Source of the DNA: Clostridiales bacterium
GTDB taxonomy: Bacteria; Bacillota_E; Sulfobacillia; Sulfobacillales; JAIMBI01
Direction of reading: 5' to 3'
NCBI GenBank assembly: GCA_027318915.1
Contig: DAHVOH010000036.1
Span: forward strand, 1-31,593
DNA length: 31,593 nucleotides
A program made the position numbers and the translations under genes. Positions 7,680-15,407 of the stretch are shown here, piece by piece (position 1 is the stretch's first letter; each line of letters starts with the position of its first letter). The notes under the pieces were generated by a model. That model searched no databases. It was given only the letters and a program-made list of their open reading frames with translations, and was not told the origin of the DNA.

Positions 7680-7709
7680 GAGAGCCGGGTCCGGGACGGC
7701 CCGGCTCTC
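7680..7709. terminator. Bidirectional hairpin between osmC-like and trans-sulfuration genes
   Basis: Bases 7680-7689 (gagagccggg) pair exactly with 7700-7709, and the loop contains a further short inverted repeat. The right arm overlaps the stop codon of the minus-strand gene. It is well placed to end both convergent operons, but no T-run is seen. Confidence 0.55.
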
Positions 7710-8871
7710 AGTCCAGGTCGGCGCGATGAAGCGCCTGGCCGATGTCGTCGATGATGTCGGCGGGGTCTTCGAGGCCCACCGAAAAGCGCATAACGGCCGG
7801 GGTGATGGCCCGCGCCGCCCGCTCCCCGGGCGTCAGGGCGCCGTGGCAGTGGAGAGCGGCCACGGAACAGATGGTTTCGGTCCCACCGAAGCCGGCTCCC
7901 ACTTGGACCAGCTCCAGGCCCCGGATGAAGGCGGGCGCCCGCTCGGCGTCGGCCAGGCGGCACGTGACCATCGGCCCGAAGGTGCGCACGGTGGCGGTCG
8001 CCACCGCGTGGCCGGGGTGCTCGGGCAGGCCGGGGTAATACACTTCGCTGACGCCGGGCTGCCGGGCCAGCCACTCGGCCAGCTGCTGCGCGCCGGCCGC
8101 CGCGCGCTCGAGACGGACGGGCAGGGTATGCAGTCCGCGCAGCACCTGATAGGACTCGTCGGGGGAGAGGATGGCCCCGGCGGCATTTTGAATGCCGTAA
8201 AGACGCTCGGCCCACGCGGCATCCCGGACCGCCGCCACCCCGGCGGTGACGTCCGAATGGCCCGCCATCATCTTGGTGGCCGAGTGCACCACAATGTCGG
8301 CGCCGAGCCGCAGCGGACTTTGACCGGCGGGCGTGATGAACGTATTGTCCACAATGACCAGGAGATGGGCCGCATGCGCCCATTCGGCCAAGACGGCGAT
8401 GTCGGTGACAAAGAGAAACGGGTTGGAGTAATTCTCGACCAGAACCGCCCGCGTGTTGGGCCGCAACGCGGCCTGCAGCTGGTCCAAGTTGTCGGTGTCG
8501 ACATAGCTGACCTCCAACCCGAACCGGGCAAACACGACGCGGAACAGGCGCTGCGTTCCCCCTTGGCAATCGCGCGTCACCAGCACGTGGTCGCCGGCCG
8601 ACAGCAGGAGCAGCACGGCGGTCAAGGCGGCGTTGCCGGACGCGAACCCGAAGCCCCGCACGCCCCCTTCCAACGCCGCGAGCCCCTGTTCCAGGGCGGC
8701 GCGGGTGGGATTGCCGGAGCGCGAATAGTCGTAGCCCTCGGGATGCCAGGGGTCGTCCTGATGAAAGGTGACGGCGCGGTACACCGGCGGCACGATGGCG
8801 CCGGTGGCCGGGTCGCGCTCCTGGCCGGTGTGCACAAAGCGGGTGGCGAGCCGACGATCATTGGCTGACAT
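7708..8871 (-). CDS. Cys/Met-metabolism PLP enzyme, divergent paralogue with altered active site
   Basis: A 387-residue trans-sulfuration-family enzyme (cystathionine gamma-synthase/lyase fold). PLP lysine is Lys200 (SATKMMAGHSD), with Asp175 (VDNTF) and YDYSRSGNPTR contacting the cofactor from the neighbouring subunit. Where the family has D-x-YGGT-Y-R, with the Tyr that stacks on the PLP ring and acts in catalysis, this protein reads DCQGGTQR, i.e. Gln103. The usual SGMAA and VETPSNP are also changed to SGNAA and VENYSNP. Its partner gene upstream has the canonical residues. The reaction is therefore uncertain: a different gamma- or beta-substitution is possible. It is the second gene of a two-gene operon, starting 18 bases after the first stop, with AAGGGGCG before the ATG. 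Confidence 0.85.
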   Translation of the reverse strand: MSANDRRLATRFVHTGQERDPATGAIVPPVYRAVTFHQDDPWHPEGYDYSRSGNPTRAALEQGLAALEGGVRGFGFASGNAALTAVLLLLSAGDHVLVTRDCQGGTQRLFRVVFARFGLEVSYVDTDNLDQLQAALRPNTRAVLVENYSNPFLFVTDIAVLAEWAHAAHLLVIVDNTFITPAGQSPLRLGADIVVHSATKMMAGHSDVTAGVAAVRDAAWAERLYGIQNAAGAILSPDESYQVLRGLHTLPVRLERAAAGAQQLAEWLARQPGVSEVYYPGLPEHPGHAVATATVRTFGPMVTCRLADAERAPAFIRGLELVQVGAGFGGTETICSVAALHCHGALTPGERAARAITPAVMRFSVGLEDPADIIDDIGQALHRADLD

Positions 8872-8889
8872 GGTTGACGCCCCTTTTGG

Positions 8890-10041
8890 CTACAGTGTGT
8901 CCAGGGCCTGGACGAGGTCGGCCACGAGGTCGTCGCCGTGCTCGATGCCGACCGACAGCCGCATCAGGCCCGGGACAAACCCCAGCGCGCGGCGGAGCGG
9001 CTCGGGGAATTCGCGGTGCGTTTCGCTGTAGGGGTGCGTGATGAGCGACTCCACACCGCCCAGGCTGACGGCGGGCAGAATCAAGCGCAGGTTGTCCATG
9101 AGACGCGGCGCACCGTTCGGATCGACGAGCCGAAAGGACACCATCCCGCCCGATCCGCGGGCTTGACGCCGCTGCACGGCGGCGTCCTGCGCGTGGAGCG
9201 TGGGGTAGTGGACACGAGCCACCGCCGGGTGGGAGGCAATTTGGGCGACGATCATCTCCGCGTTGGCCTGTTGGCGTTCCAGGCGCACGTCCAAGGTTTT
9301 CAAGCCCCGCAGCAGCAGGTAGCTGTCCAGGGGAGCCAGGACCCCGCCGGTCGCGTTGGCGATGTACGCCAGCCGTTCGCCCAGGGCGGCTTCGCGCGCA
9401 ATGACGGCGCCGGCCAGCACATCGTTGTGGCCGGCCAGGTACTTGGTCGCCGAATACACGACCAGGTCCGCCCCCAATGCCAGGGGGCGCTGCAGGGCAA
9501 ACGTCATGAACGTGTTGTCCACCGCCAGCCAGGCGCCATGCGCGTGCGCCAGCGCCGCCAGGGCTTGGATGTCGCTCACCCGCAGCAAAGGGTTGGACGG
9601 GGTTTCCACGAACACAAGCCGCGTCTCGGGGCGCAGGGCGGCCTGCACCCGATCCACGTCGCGGGTGTCGACAAAGGTGGCGGACAGACCGAAGGGACGA
9701 AACACGTCTTCCAGGAGGCGATAGGTGCCGCCGTACAGATCCTCGGTGAGCACGACATGGACGCCCTGTCCCAATAGGTGGAACAGAGCCGTGATGGCGG
9801 CCATGCCGGAGGCAAACACGCTGGCGGCGGCGCCGCCCTCCAGGTCCGCCAAAGCGCGGCCGACGCTGTCGCGGGTCGGGTTGTCGGTGCGCGAATAGTC
9901 GAAGCGGCCCAGACCTGCGCCCGCATGCTGATAGGTGACCGTTTGATAGATGGGGGTGGTCACCGATCCATACAGCGGATCCTGTCCGACCCCGGCATGC
10001 ACCACGCGGCTTGCGATCTGCCAGCGATGCGGTTCACTCAC
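8890..10041 (-). CDS. Cystathionine gamma-synthase / beta- or gamma-lyase family PLP enzyme
   Basis: A ~383-residue enzyme of trans-sulfuration and methionine synthesis. Canonical motifs are all present: FDYSRTDNPTR, ASGMAAI, DLYGGTYRLL with the PLP-stacking Tyr103, VETPSNP, VDNTF (Asp175) and YSATKYLAGHND with PLP Lys200 (numbered from GTG 10041). Substrate choice between synthase (MetB/MetI), beta-lyase (MetC) and gamma-lyase (MccB) cannot be made from motifs. GTG 10041 is preferred over GTG 10050 because GGGGGGTGA lies five bases upstream and matches the anti-Shine-Dalgarno well. It is the first gene of an operon with the divergent paralogue. No SAM or T-box riboswitch was recognised upstream. 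Confidence 0.9.
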   Translation of the reverse strand: MSEPHRWQIASRVVHAGVGQDPLYGSVTTPIYQTVTYQHAGAGLGRFDYSRTDNPTRDSVGRALADLEGGAAASVFASGMAAITALFHLLGQGVHVVLTEDLYGGTYRLLEDVFRPFGLSATFVDTRDVDRVQAALRPETRLVFVETPSNPLLRVSDIQALAALAHAHGAWLAVDNTFMTFALQRPLALGADLVVYSATKYLAGHNDVLAGAVIAREAALGERLAYIANATGGVLAPLDSYLLLRGLKTLDVRLERQQANAEMIVAQIASHPAVARVHYPTLHAQDAAVQRRQARGSGGMVSFRLVDPNGAPRLMDNLRLILPAVSLGGVESLITHPYSETHREFPEPLRRALGFVPGLMRLSVGIEHGDDLVADLVQALDTL

Positions 10042-10379
10042 GCTAGTCACCCCCCAGGGTGCGGACCCACGGACGGACCGCGGCTCGTCCGCCGGCCTCT
10101 TCTAAGGTATCATGGCCGTGGGCTTCTGACATGGCCGCGCCGCCCCGTGCATGCAGATCTTACATGGGTCTGTCCTCAACTGGCATAGACTGGTTATGAT
10201 GAAGAAGGATTGGCTCTTGACCCGCCGCGCCGGTTGACGGGGAGCACGCGCGCACGGCGGTCTGCGCCTCCGACGGGCAGTAAGGCCGAATCGCGGCCGC
10301 CCAGCGGGCCACGGGGTTTTCGCGTCCGGCGCGCGGGGAGTGCGGTGCCGGGCGGCACCACAAAGAGAGGAGGAGGGAC
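10042..10379. other. Intergenic region between divergent operons
   Basis: About 340 bases between the trans-sulfuration operon (minus) and thioredoxin (plus). Several poor -10-like strings occur (TATCAT at 10108, TATGAT at 10195) but none has a matching -35 at good spacing, so promoters cannot be fixed. No S-box, T-box, tRNA or small ORF with a binding site was recognised. Confidence 0.4.
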
Positions 10380-10697
10380 ATGGCTCAAGCCGTGAATTTG
10401 AGCGAAGCGACTTTTGACGCGATGTTGAAGAGTGCGGATCGGTCGGTGGTGGTGGATTTCTGGGCTCCCTGGTGCGGCCCCTGCCGCATGGTGGCCCCGG
10501 TATTGGACCAGCTGGCGGACGAACACGCCGACCGCATCACCCTGGCCAAAGTCAATGTGGATGACAACCCATCGTTGGCCAGCCGCTACGGGATCATGAG
10601 CATTCCGTGCGTGGTGCGCTTCGACCAGGGCAAGGAGGTGGCGCGCGTCATCGGCGCGCGCCCCAAGGACCAGGTGGCCCGCGCCTTGGGACTCTGA
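10380..10697 (+). CDS. trxA: Thioredoxin
   Basis: A 105-residue cytoplasmic thioredoxin, the standard length. The redox site is WCGPC (Cys32, Cys35) after VVDFWAP, with Asp26 buried beneath it, and the C-terminal half has the cis-proline loop. This loop reads SIPCVV: Pro76 is followed by Cys77, where most thioredoxins have Thr, placing a third cysteine close to the active site. GAGGAGGAGGGAC directly precedes the ATG, an excellent binding site. A textbook intrinsic terminator follows 38 bases after the stop, so the gene is probably transcribed alone. Confidence 0.96.
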   Translation: MAQAVNLSEATFDAMLKSADRSVVVDFWAPWCGPCRMVAPVLDQLADEHADRITLAKVNVDDNPSLASRYGIMSIPCVVRFDQGKEVARVIGARPKDQVARALGL

Positions 10698-10735
10698 CGC
10701 GCGGTTTCGTCGACGCTGCCGTTGAACGGGCAGGA

Positions 10736-10767
10736 GAGCGGGTGGGCGCGGCCCACCCGCTCTTTTT
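10736..10767 (+). terminator. Intrinsic terminator of trxA
   Basis: A perfect 12-bp stem (gagcgggtgggc at 10736-10747 with its complement at 10751-10762), a 3-base loop and a run of five T (10763-10767). This is the clearest rho-independent terminator in the window. Confidence 0.93.
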
Positions 10768-10981
10768 GAATCGCGGGGCCCGTCGGCCGACGGCGGCCGT
10801 GCCGGGACCCTTCACCCGGCGGCGACTTGGGGCCAAAGACGCGCTGCCGCGGGAGCGGCGGCTCAGATGGGGATCCGCCACGCGCGATCCGTTTGTCCAC
10901 AGGATTGGGGGCGAACTGCCAGGGTGGCGCCGGCCCATCGCCCCATACTAAGGTCGTCGCAAAACGAGAGGAGGTGGCGAT

Positions 10982-11158
10982 ATGGGCAAGACACGGCGTC
11001 CGACACAAGCTCAGCCGGGCGCTCCATCCGTGCCGTCCCTGAGCGCTCGGCGTTTCCAGGAGGAGGTGGCGCGGGAACTCGGCATCGATTGGGATGCGGA
11101 GGATGCGGCCGCCCGCTTGGACGAGCGCTCCCCGAACCCGCCGGCCCCGGGGTCCTGA
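10982..11158 (+). CDS. Small protein, possibly spore-related (alpha/beta-type SASP-like)
   Basis: A 58-residue ORF with a near-perfect binding site (AGAGGAGGTGG, about six bases before the ATG). The N-terminal third is a basic, Pro/Gln-rich tail; the middle, FQEEVARELGI followed by DWDAEDAAARLDER, recalls the first helix and protease site of alpha/beta small acid-soluble spore proteins (K/Q-x-E-[IV]-A-x-E-[LF]-G-[IV]). The second conserved half of true SASPs (NG-x-VGG) is missing, so it is at best a short relative. The strong ribosome site argues that it is expressed; the family call is tentative. Confidence 0.6.
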   Translation: MGKTRRPTQAQPGAPSVPSLSARRFQEEVARELGIDWDAEDAAARLDERSPNPPAPGS

Positions 11159-11186
11159 GCCGCCGCGCGGGCGCCGAGACGGTTGG

Positions 11187-11216
11187 TTGTGGCCCCGAAT
11201 CCGCCTCGTCTATAAT
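11187..11216 (+). promoter_or_regulatory. Promoter of the ychF-like / hemL operon
   Basis: A consensus -10 TATAAT (11211-11216) with TTGTGG (11187-11192) 18 bases upstream. Transcription would begin near 11223, leaving a leader of about 17 bases before the GTG at 11240. It lies just after the small spore-like ORF, separating it from the downstream operon. Confidence 0.65.
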
Positions 11217-11239
11217 GCCAAAGACGGGGGGCGCCGACC

Positions 11240-12307
11240 GTGGACGTGGGACTCATTGGACATCAGGGGTCGGGGAAGACCACCGTTTTCAACCTGTTGA
11301 CGGGGGCGGACGAGGCCATCTCCACCTTCGGCGCCGGGCGCGCCGAGGCGCACCGGGGCGTGGCGCACGTCCCCGACGCGCGACTGGATCGCCTCGCAGC
11401 GTTGTTCCACCCCCGCAAGGTGACGCCGGCCCAGATGCAGGTGGTGGATGTGCCGGGTCTGGCCCGCTCCGAGGATCAAGGGCCCAATCGGTTCTTGAAT
11501 GACGTGCGCAGCGTGGATGCGCTGGTCCACGTGCTGCGCGCGTTTGTGAACGAGATATCCGGACCGGCCGACCCGCTGGCCGAGGCGGACGACATGGAGC
11601 TGGAGCTCGGGTTGGCGGATTTGGACGCCCTGGAGCGGCGCCGACAGCGTCTGACGTCCGGTAAGAAGGTGACCGCCGAAGCGCGCCTCGAACTGCAGCT
11701 GGTCGAGCGGCTGATTCCCGTGCTGGAGGGCGGTGGACGGCTGCAGCAAGCGCAGCTGACTCCGGAAGAAGACCGCCTCATTCGCGGCTATCAATTTTTG
11801 ACCCTGAAGCCGCTGGTCTGGGTGGTGAATCTGTCCGAGGACGAGATGGGCGGGCAGGGGTTTTCGGGACAGGTGGAACTGGAGCGCCTGGCGGAAGCCA
11901 AGGGTATTCCGCTGGTGACGATGGCGGGCCGGTGGGAGATGGAAGTGGGCCAGCTGGATCCCGGCGAACGGGCCGATTTTCTGACCTCCCTCGGCTTGGC
12001 GGAGACGGGCATCAGCCGGCTGGCCCGCGCCACCTACCGTCATCTCGGGCTCGTGTCATTCCTGACCGCAGGCGAAGACGAGGTGCGCGCGTGGACCATT
12101 CCCGCGGGCACCACCGCCAAGGCGGCGGCGGGCCGGATCCACTCCGACATCGAGCGGGGCTTCATCCGCGCCGAGGTGGTTCCCTTCGCCGCTCTGGACC
12201 GTGCCGGATCCATGGCGGCGGCCCGCGAGCAGGGGTGGGTCCGGATGGAAGGCAAGGACTATATCGTGCAAGACGGCGACATCATGAACTTCCGGTTCAA
12301 CGTGTGA
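11240..12307 (+). CDS. Divergent YchF/OLA1-family NTPase with TGS domain
   Basis: A 355-residue P-loop protein of the Obg-related YchF family, whose members bind ATP or GTP and associate with ribosomes. It aligns along the whole length (family ~360): P loop at 7-14, HVPDARLDRLA, DVPGLA (70-75), FLNDVRSVDALVHVLRAF, the helical coiled-coil insertion (~120-195), VVNLSED, and a C-terminal TGS-like domain (~265-355) ending DGDIMNFRFNV. The P loop is GHQGSGKT, not the YchF signature G-x-PN-x-GKST, and the usual G-x-GLGN stretch after the G3 box is replaced by EDQGPNRF. It is therefore an atypical member, perhaps with different nucleotide choice. GTG 11240 is chosen because GGGGGGCG precedes it. hemL follows 41 bases later, probably in the same transcript. 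Confidence 0.85.
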   Translation: MDVGLIGHQGSGKTTVFNLLTGADEAISTFGAGRAEAHRGVAHVPDARLDRLAALFHPRKVTPAQMQVVDVPGLARSEDQGPNRFLNDVRSVDALVHVLRAFVNEISGPADPLAEADDMELELGLADLDALERRRQRLTSGKKVTAEARLELQLVERLIPVLEGGGRLQQAQLTPEEDRLIRGYQFLTLKPLVWVVNLSEDEMGGQGFSGQVELERLAEAKGIPLVTMAGRWEMEVGQLDPGERADFLTSLGLAETGISRLARATYRHLGLVSFLTAGEDEVRAWTIPAGTTAKAAAGRIHSDIERGFIRAEVVPFAALDRAGSMAAAREQGWVRMEGKDYIVQDGDIMNFRFNV

Positions 12308-12348
12308 AGCGTGCGGACAAGTCGGGTCAGGACCCCGAAGGAGGCAGC

Positions 12349-13623
12349 ATGGCGGAGCCGGGATGGTGGGAGCGCGCGGTGGCGGTGATTCCGGGCGGCG
12401 TCAACAGTCCGGTTCGATCGTTTAGGGGCGTAGGGGGCGAGCCCTTCCTGGTCCAAAGGGGCGCGGGCGCGCGGTTGGAAGCGGTGGACGGGCGGCAGTT
12501 CATCGACTACGTCATGAGCTACGGTCCCCTGATTTTGGGGCACGCGCATGCGGGAGTGGTGCGGGCGGCGCAGGAAGCGGCGGCCCAGGGCCTCTCGTTC
12601 GGCGCTCCCACTCCGCTTGAGGTGCGCTTGGCGGAGAAGCTGGTGGACGCACTCCCCGGCCTGGAGATGGTGCGCATGGTCAACTCCGGGACGGAGGCGA
12701 CCATGGCGGCGCTCCGGGTGGCCCGCGCCGCCACGGGACGCTCGCGCGTGGTCAAATTCACCGGCTGCTATCACGGGCATCACGACTCCCTCCTCATTCG
12801 CGCCGGATCCGGTGCGGCGACCTTGGGCGTGCCCGATTCGGCGGGGGTGCCGGGGGTGATGGCCGAGTTGACGATCGCGCTGCCGTACAATGACCGCGAC
12901 GCCTTGGCCGAAGCCTTTCGCCGGTGGGGTCCCGACATCGCGGCGGTCATTGTCGAGCCGGTGGCGGGCAACATGGGCACCGTGCTGCCCGCGCCCGGGT
13001 TCCTGGAGGACTTGCGGGCGCTGACTGGCGCCACCGGAGCGCTCTTGGTGATGGACGAGGTCATGACCGGATTTCGGGTGGCCTGGGGCGGTGCCCAGGT
13101 GCGCTACGGCATTGAACCGGACCTTACCTGTCTGGCCAAGGTGATTGGCGGCGGACTGCCGGTGGCGGCGTACGGCGGCCGCCGTGACTTAATGGAGTGG
13201 GTGGCGCCGCTCGGCCCGGTCTACCAGGCCGGGACCCTCTCCGGCAACCCGGTCGGCATGGCGGCCGGACTGGCGCAGTTGGACGCGATTGGCGGACCGG
13301 AATTCTACGGGCGGCTGGAGGCATCCACCCGCGCGCTGGCGGACGGCCTGCAGGAACGCGCCGCGCGGCGGGGCCAGACCGTGACCACCGTGGCCGTGGG
13401 CGGCATGTTGAGCCTATTCTTCGCCTCCGCGGCGCCGCAGGACTTTGACGCCGTGATGGCGACCGACACGGATCGCTTTCGGCGGTTCTTCCACGCCATG
13501 CTGGAGGCGGGCGTATTCTGGCCGCCCTCGCCGTTTGAGACGGCGTTTCTCTCGGCGGCGCACGATGCCGCCATCATCGACGAGACGCTGGCGGCGGCCG
13601 ACCGGGCGTTTGCCAGCCTGTGA
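12349..13623 (+). CDS. hemL: Glutamate-1-semialdehyde 2,1-aminomutase
   Basis: A 424-residue PLP enzyme that moves the amino group of glutamate-1-semialdehyde to give 5-aminolevulinate, the heme precursor, in the C5 pathway. Typical motifs: IPGGVNSPVRSFRGVGG at the N terminus, VNSGTEATMAALR (112-124), FTGCYHGHHDSLLI, VEPVAGNMG, MDEVMTGFR (Asp236) and CLAKVIGGGLP with PLP Lys264. Length agrees with the family. The frame is open far upstream but GAAGGAGG lies just before ATG 12349. No other heme genes are in the window; it follows the ychF-like gene by 41 bases. Heme supply is of interest because the c-di-GMP protein at 17450-20443 appears to hold a globin. Confidence 0.95.
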   Translation: MAEPGWWERAVAVIPGGVNSPVRSFRGVGGEPFLVQRGAGARLEAVDGRQFIDYVMSYGPLILGHAHAGVVRAAQEAAAQGLSFGAPTPLEVRLAEKLVDALPGLEMVRMVNSGTEATMAALRVARAATGRSRVVKFTGCYHGHHDSLLIRAGSGAATLGVPDSAGVPGVMAELTIALPYNDRDALAEAFRRWGPDIAAVIVEPVAGNMGTVLPAPGFLEDLRALTGATGALLVMDEVMTGFRVAWGGAQVRYGIEPDLTCLAKVIGGGLPVAAYGGRRDLMEWVAPLGPVYQAGTLSGNPVGMAAGLAQLDAIGGPEFYGRLEASTRALADGLQERAARRGQTVTTVAVGGMLSLFFASAAPQDFDAVMATDTDRFRRFFHAMLEAGVFWPPSPFETAFLSAAHDAAIIDETLAAADRAFASL

Positions 13624-13650
13624 GCCCGGGGCGGCGCCGGCCTTTGGACA

Positions 13651-13688
13651 GCGGCCGCCGTCTCTGGCAATCTGAGACCGACGGCCGC
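13651..13688 (+). other. Imperfect GC-rich hairpin between hemL and lgt
   Basis: The arms gcggccgccgtctc (13651-13664) and gagaccgacggccgc (13674-13688) pair with a small bulge. It starts 28 bases after the hemL stop and ends 20 bases before the lgt GTG. With no T-run it may be a terminator or an attenuator; it suggests lgt is not simply co-transcribed with hemL. Confidence 0.4.
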
Positions 13689-13707
13689 CGGCAGACTTTG
13701 GAGTGAG

Positions 13708-14829
13708 GTGAGAGAAACGTATCTACCCCAACTGAATCCGATCGCGATACACCTCGGCCCCATCAACGTCCACTGGTACGGCATCTTCATGGTTGCGGCC
13801 ATCATCGGTGGGGTCTGGTACCTGCTGGAACGCGGGCGGGAGTTGGGCGAGGATCCGGACCAGTTGGCCAACGTGGCCCTGTGGGCCATCCTGGCCGGGG
13901 TGGTGGGGGCCCGGCTGGTTTTTGTGCTGGCCAACGACCCCCAATGGATCTGGCAAGACCCGATGCAGACGCTGCGCATTTGGCAGGGCGGCCTCGCCTA
14001 CGACGGGGCGGTGGGGGCGGGGATTCTGGTGCTCTGGTACCAGCTGCGCCGCAAGCCGCTGGTGTTCAACCACTTGGCGGACTGGACCGTGCCCGGCATC
14101 GGGCTCGGCATCTTCATGGTCCGCATCGGCAACATTTTCAATCATGAAGTCCTGGGACGGATGACCGAACTGGGGTTCGGACGGTGGCCCGAACAGCTGT
14201 GGGGTTCGTTCATCGGCCTCTTTCTCATCGTGCGCTACATCTGGGTGGAGCGGAACCGGCCCGTCCCGCCGGGCTATCAGTTTTGGTCCGCCATGTTCTA
14301 CTATGCGATTCTGCGGGGATTCATCGGGGAGACCACGCGGGACAACCCCCTCTATTTGATTCACTATCTGAATCCCCATTGGGGCATCGGCTTCACGACG
14401 CTGATGCAGCTGTTCACGCCGCCCATCATGATTTTCACCGGCTACATGATGTGGCGCACTTGGCGCAAATCGGCGGGACGTCTGCTCCCGCCGGCCGAGA
14501 AGCCGGCCAAACGCGCCGCGCCGGCCAAACTGCTGGCCGGCCGACCGCCCGGATTCCGATTGCTGCTGGTGGTGGCGGGAGTCAGCGTGGCCGGCGGCAT
14601 CGGCTTTCTCATCGCCCACATTCCCAGCATCGGCGGTTACCTGATTGCCTCCGGGCTCGTGTTTGCGGCGACGGGCTGGCGGTGGACGGCACGCTTTTCC
14701 CACGTGGAGGACAATCCGCCGGAGGGCTACGAACCCACCGGCGAGGTGTACCCCAACCCGGGTGGCCTCTCGCCGGTCTATCTTTGGTACAACGGCATTC
14801 GCCGCATCTACGTGTCGCGGGGCGGCTGA
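13708..14829 (+). CDS. lgt: Prolipoprotein diacylglyceryl transferase with long C-terminal extension
   Basis: A 373-residue membrane protein; Lgt adds diacylglycerol to the lipobox cysteine of prelipoproteins. Family signs: HWYGIFMV (Tyr24), the Lgt signature R139-I-G-N142-x2-N145-x-E147-x2-G150, and Tyr199 with Arg203 and Glu207 in YAILRGFIGETTR. The catalytically important H/Y in the GGL-x2-HG motif is Asp99 here (GGLAYDGA). After the last core helix (~232-250) there is a basic linker, two more hydrophobic segments (~284-303, 309-323) and a ~50-residue tail, about 110 residues beyond typical bacterial Lgt. Start: GTG 13708 preceded by GGAGTGAG. Whether the extension has its own role is unknown. 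Confidence 0.88.
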   Translation: MRETYLPQLNPIAIHLGPINVHWYGIFMVAAIIGGVWYLLERGRELGEDPDQLANVALWAILAGVVGARLVFVLANDPQWIWQDPMQTLRIWQGGLAYDGAVGAGILVLWYQLRRKPLVFNHLADWTVPGIGLGIFMVRIGNIFNHEVLGRMTELGFGRWPEQLWGSFIGLFLIVRYIWVERNRPVPPGYQFWSAMFYYAILRGFIGETTRDNPLYLIHYLNPHWGIGFTTLMQLFTPPIMIFTGYMMWRTWRKSAGRLLPPAEKPAKRAAPAKLLAGRPPGFRLLLVVAGVSVAGGIGFLIAHIPSIGGYLIASGLVFAATGWRWTARFSHVEDNPPEGYEPTGEVYPNPGGLSPVYLWYNGIRRIYVSRGG

Positions 14830-15407
14830 GGGGACGGATTGAACGCCCGCGTGGCCAGCCGGACACAGCCGGGGCCTGCGGGCATGGGCGGTGGCGATTC
14901 CACCGGGCGCTGGGGATGCCATGCCGGCCGGCTGTCTGGATCGACAGGCACACGGGCTCCGTCGTAGGCGTCGGGGGTACCCGGCGGACCGCCCGCCGCG
15001 CGGTCCACGCGCACCCGCCGTCCGATCCAAAACGGTCCGCCGGGCGTCGCCGCGGGCGGCCAATCCCCCTGGAGACCGGCCTGAAGGCGCCCGCCGACGC
15101 CCGTCCAACCGGTCGGCGTCTCTGTGGTGAGGTCCACCGCGCCGCGCACCGACGCACCCGTCGTGAGAGCGTCCCGGCTCCCGCCCCGCTGGGGAAGGTC
15201 GGCGGGCAACAGGCGGCGCCCGTCGGGCACCCAGGGAGCGGCGCGGCTTGCCGAGCCAGAATCGGTCCGGTAGGATGATGGAGCGCGTGGGGTCCGTTCC
15301 TGCCCCGGCACGAAAAGGCAGCCGCGGTCCACCGCCAGGCCCCTCCGCCCGCGAAGCCCCGAGGCGCGAAGGGCCAGCGTGAGCCGCAGCGGCTCGATCA
15401 CCCCCAC
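14808..15407 (-). CDS. Doubtful open reading frame, no recognised family
   Basis: A 199-codon frame convergent with lgt, overlapping its last 22 bases. Third positions are strongly GC-rich, as in genes here, but second positions are also unusually GC-rich and the product is dominated by Pro, Gly, Arg and Ala. There is no ribosome binding site before GTG 15407, and the frame is closed by a stop at 15483. It has a few plausible stretches (GWTGVGGRLQAGLQGDWPP) but no motif, signal peptide or membrane helix. It may be a lineage-specific gene, a remnant, or a chance frame. Confidence 0.25.
   Translation of the reverse strand: MGVIEPLRLTLALRASGLRGRRGLAVDRGCLFVPGQERTPRAPSSYRTDSGSASRAAPWVPDGRRLLPADLPQRGGSRDALTTGASVRGAVDLTTETPTGWTGVGGRLQAGLQGDWPPAATPGGPFWIGRRVRVDRAAGGPPGTPDAYDGARVPVDPDSRPAWHPQRPVESPPPMPAGPGCVRLATRAFNPSPQPPRDT

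Noticed and set aside
10042..10379. SAM (S-box) or T-box riboswitch ahead of the trans-sulfuration genes
   Set aside because: No recognisable conserved core, T-box sequence or terminator/antiterminator pair on the minus strand.
11932..12348. Long N-terminal extension of HemL in the open upstream frame
   Set aside because: That part is antiphase to the ychF-like gene, Arg/Gly-rich, and a strong ribosome site marks ATG 12349 as the start.
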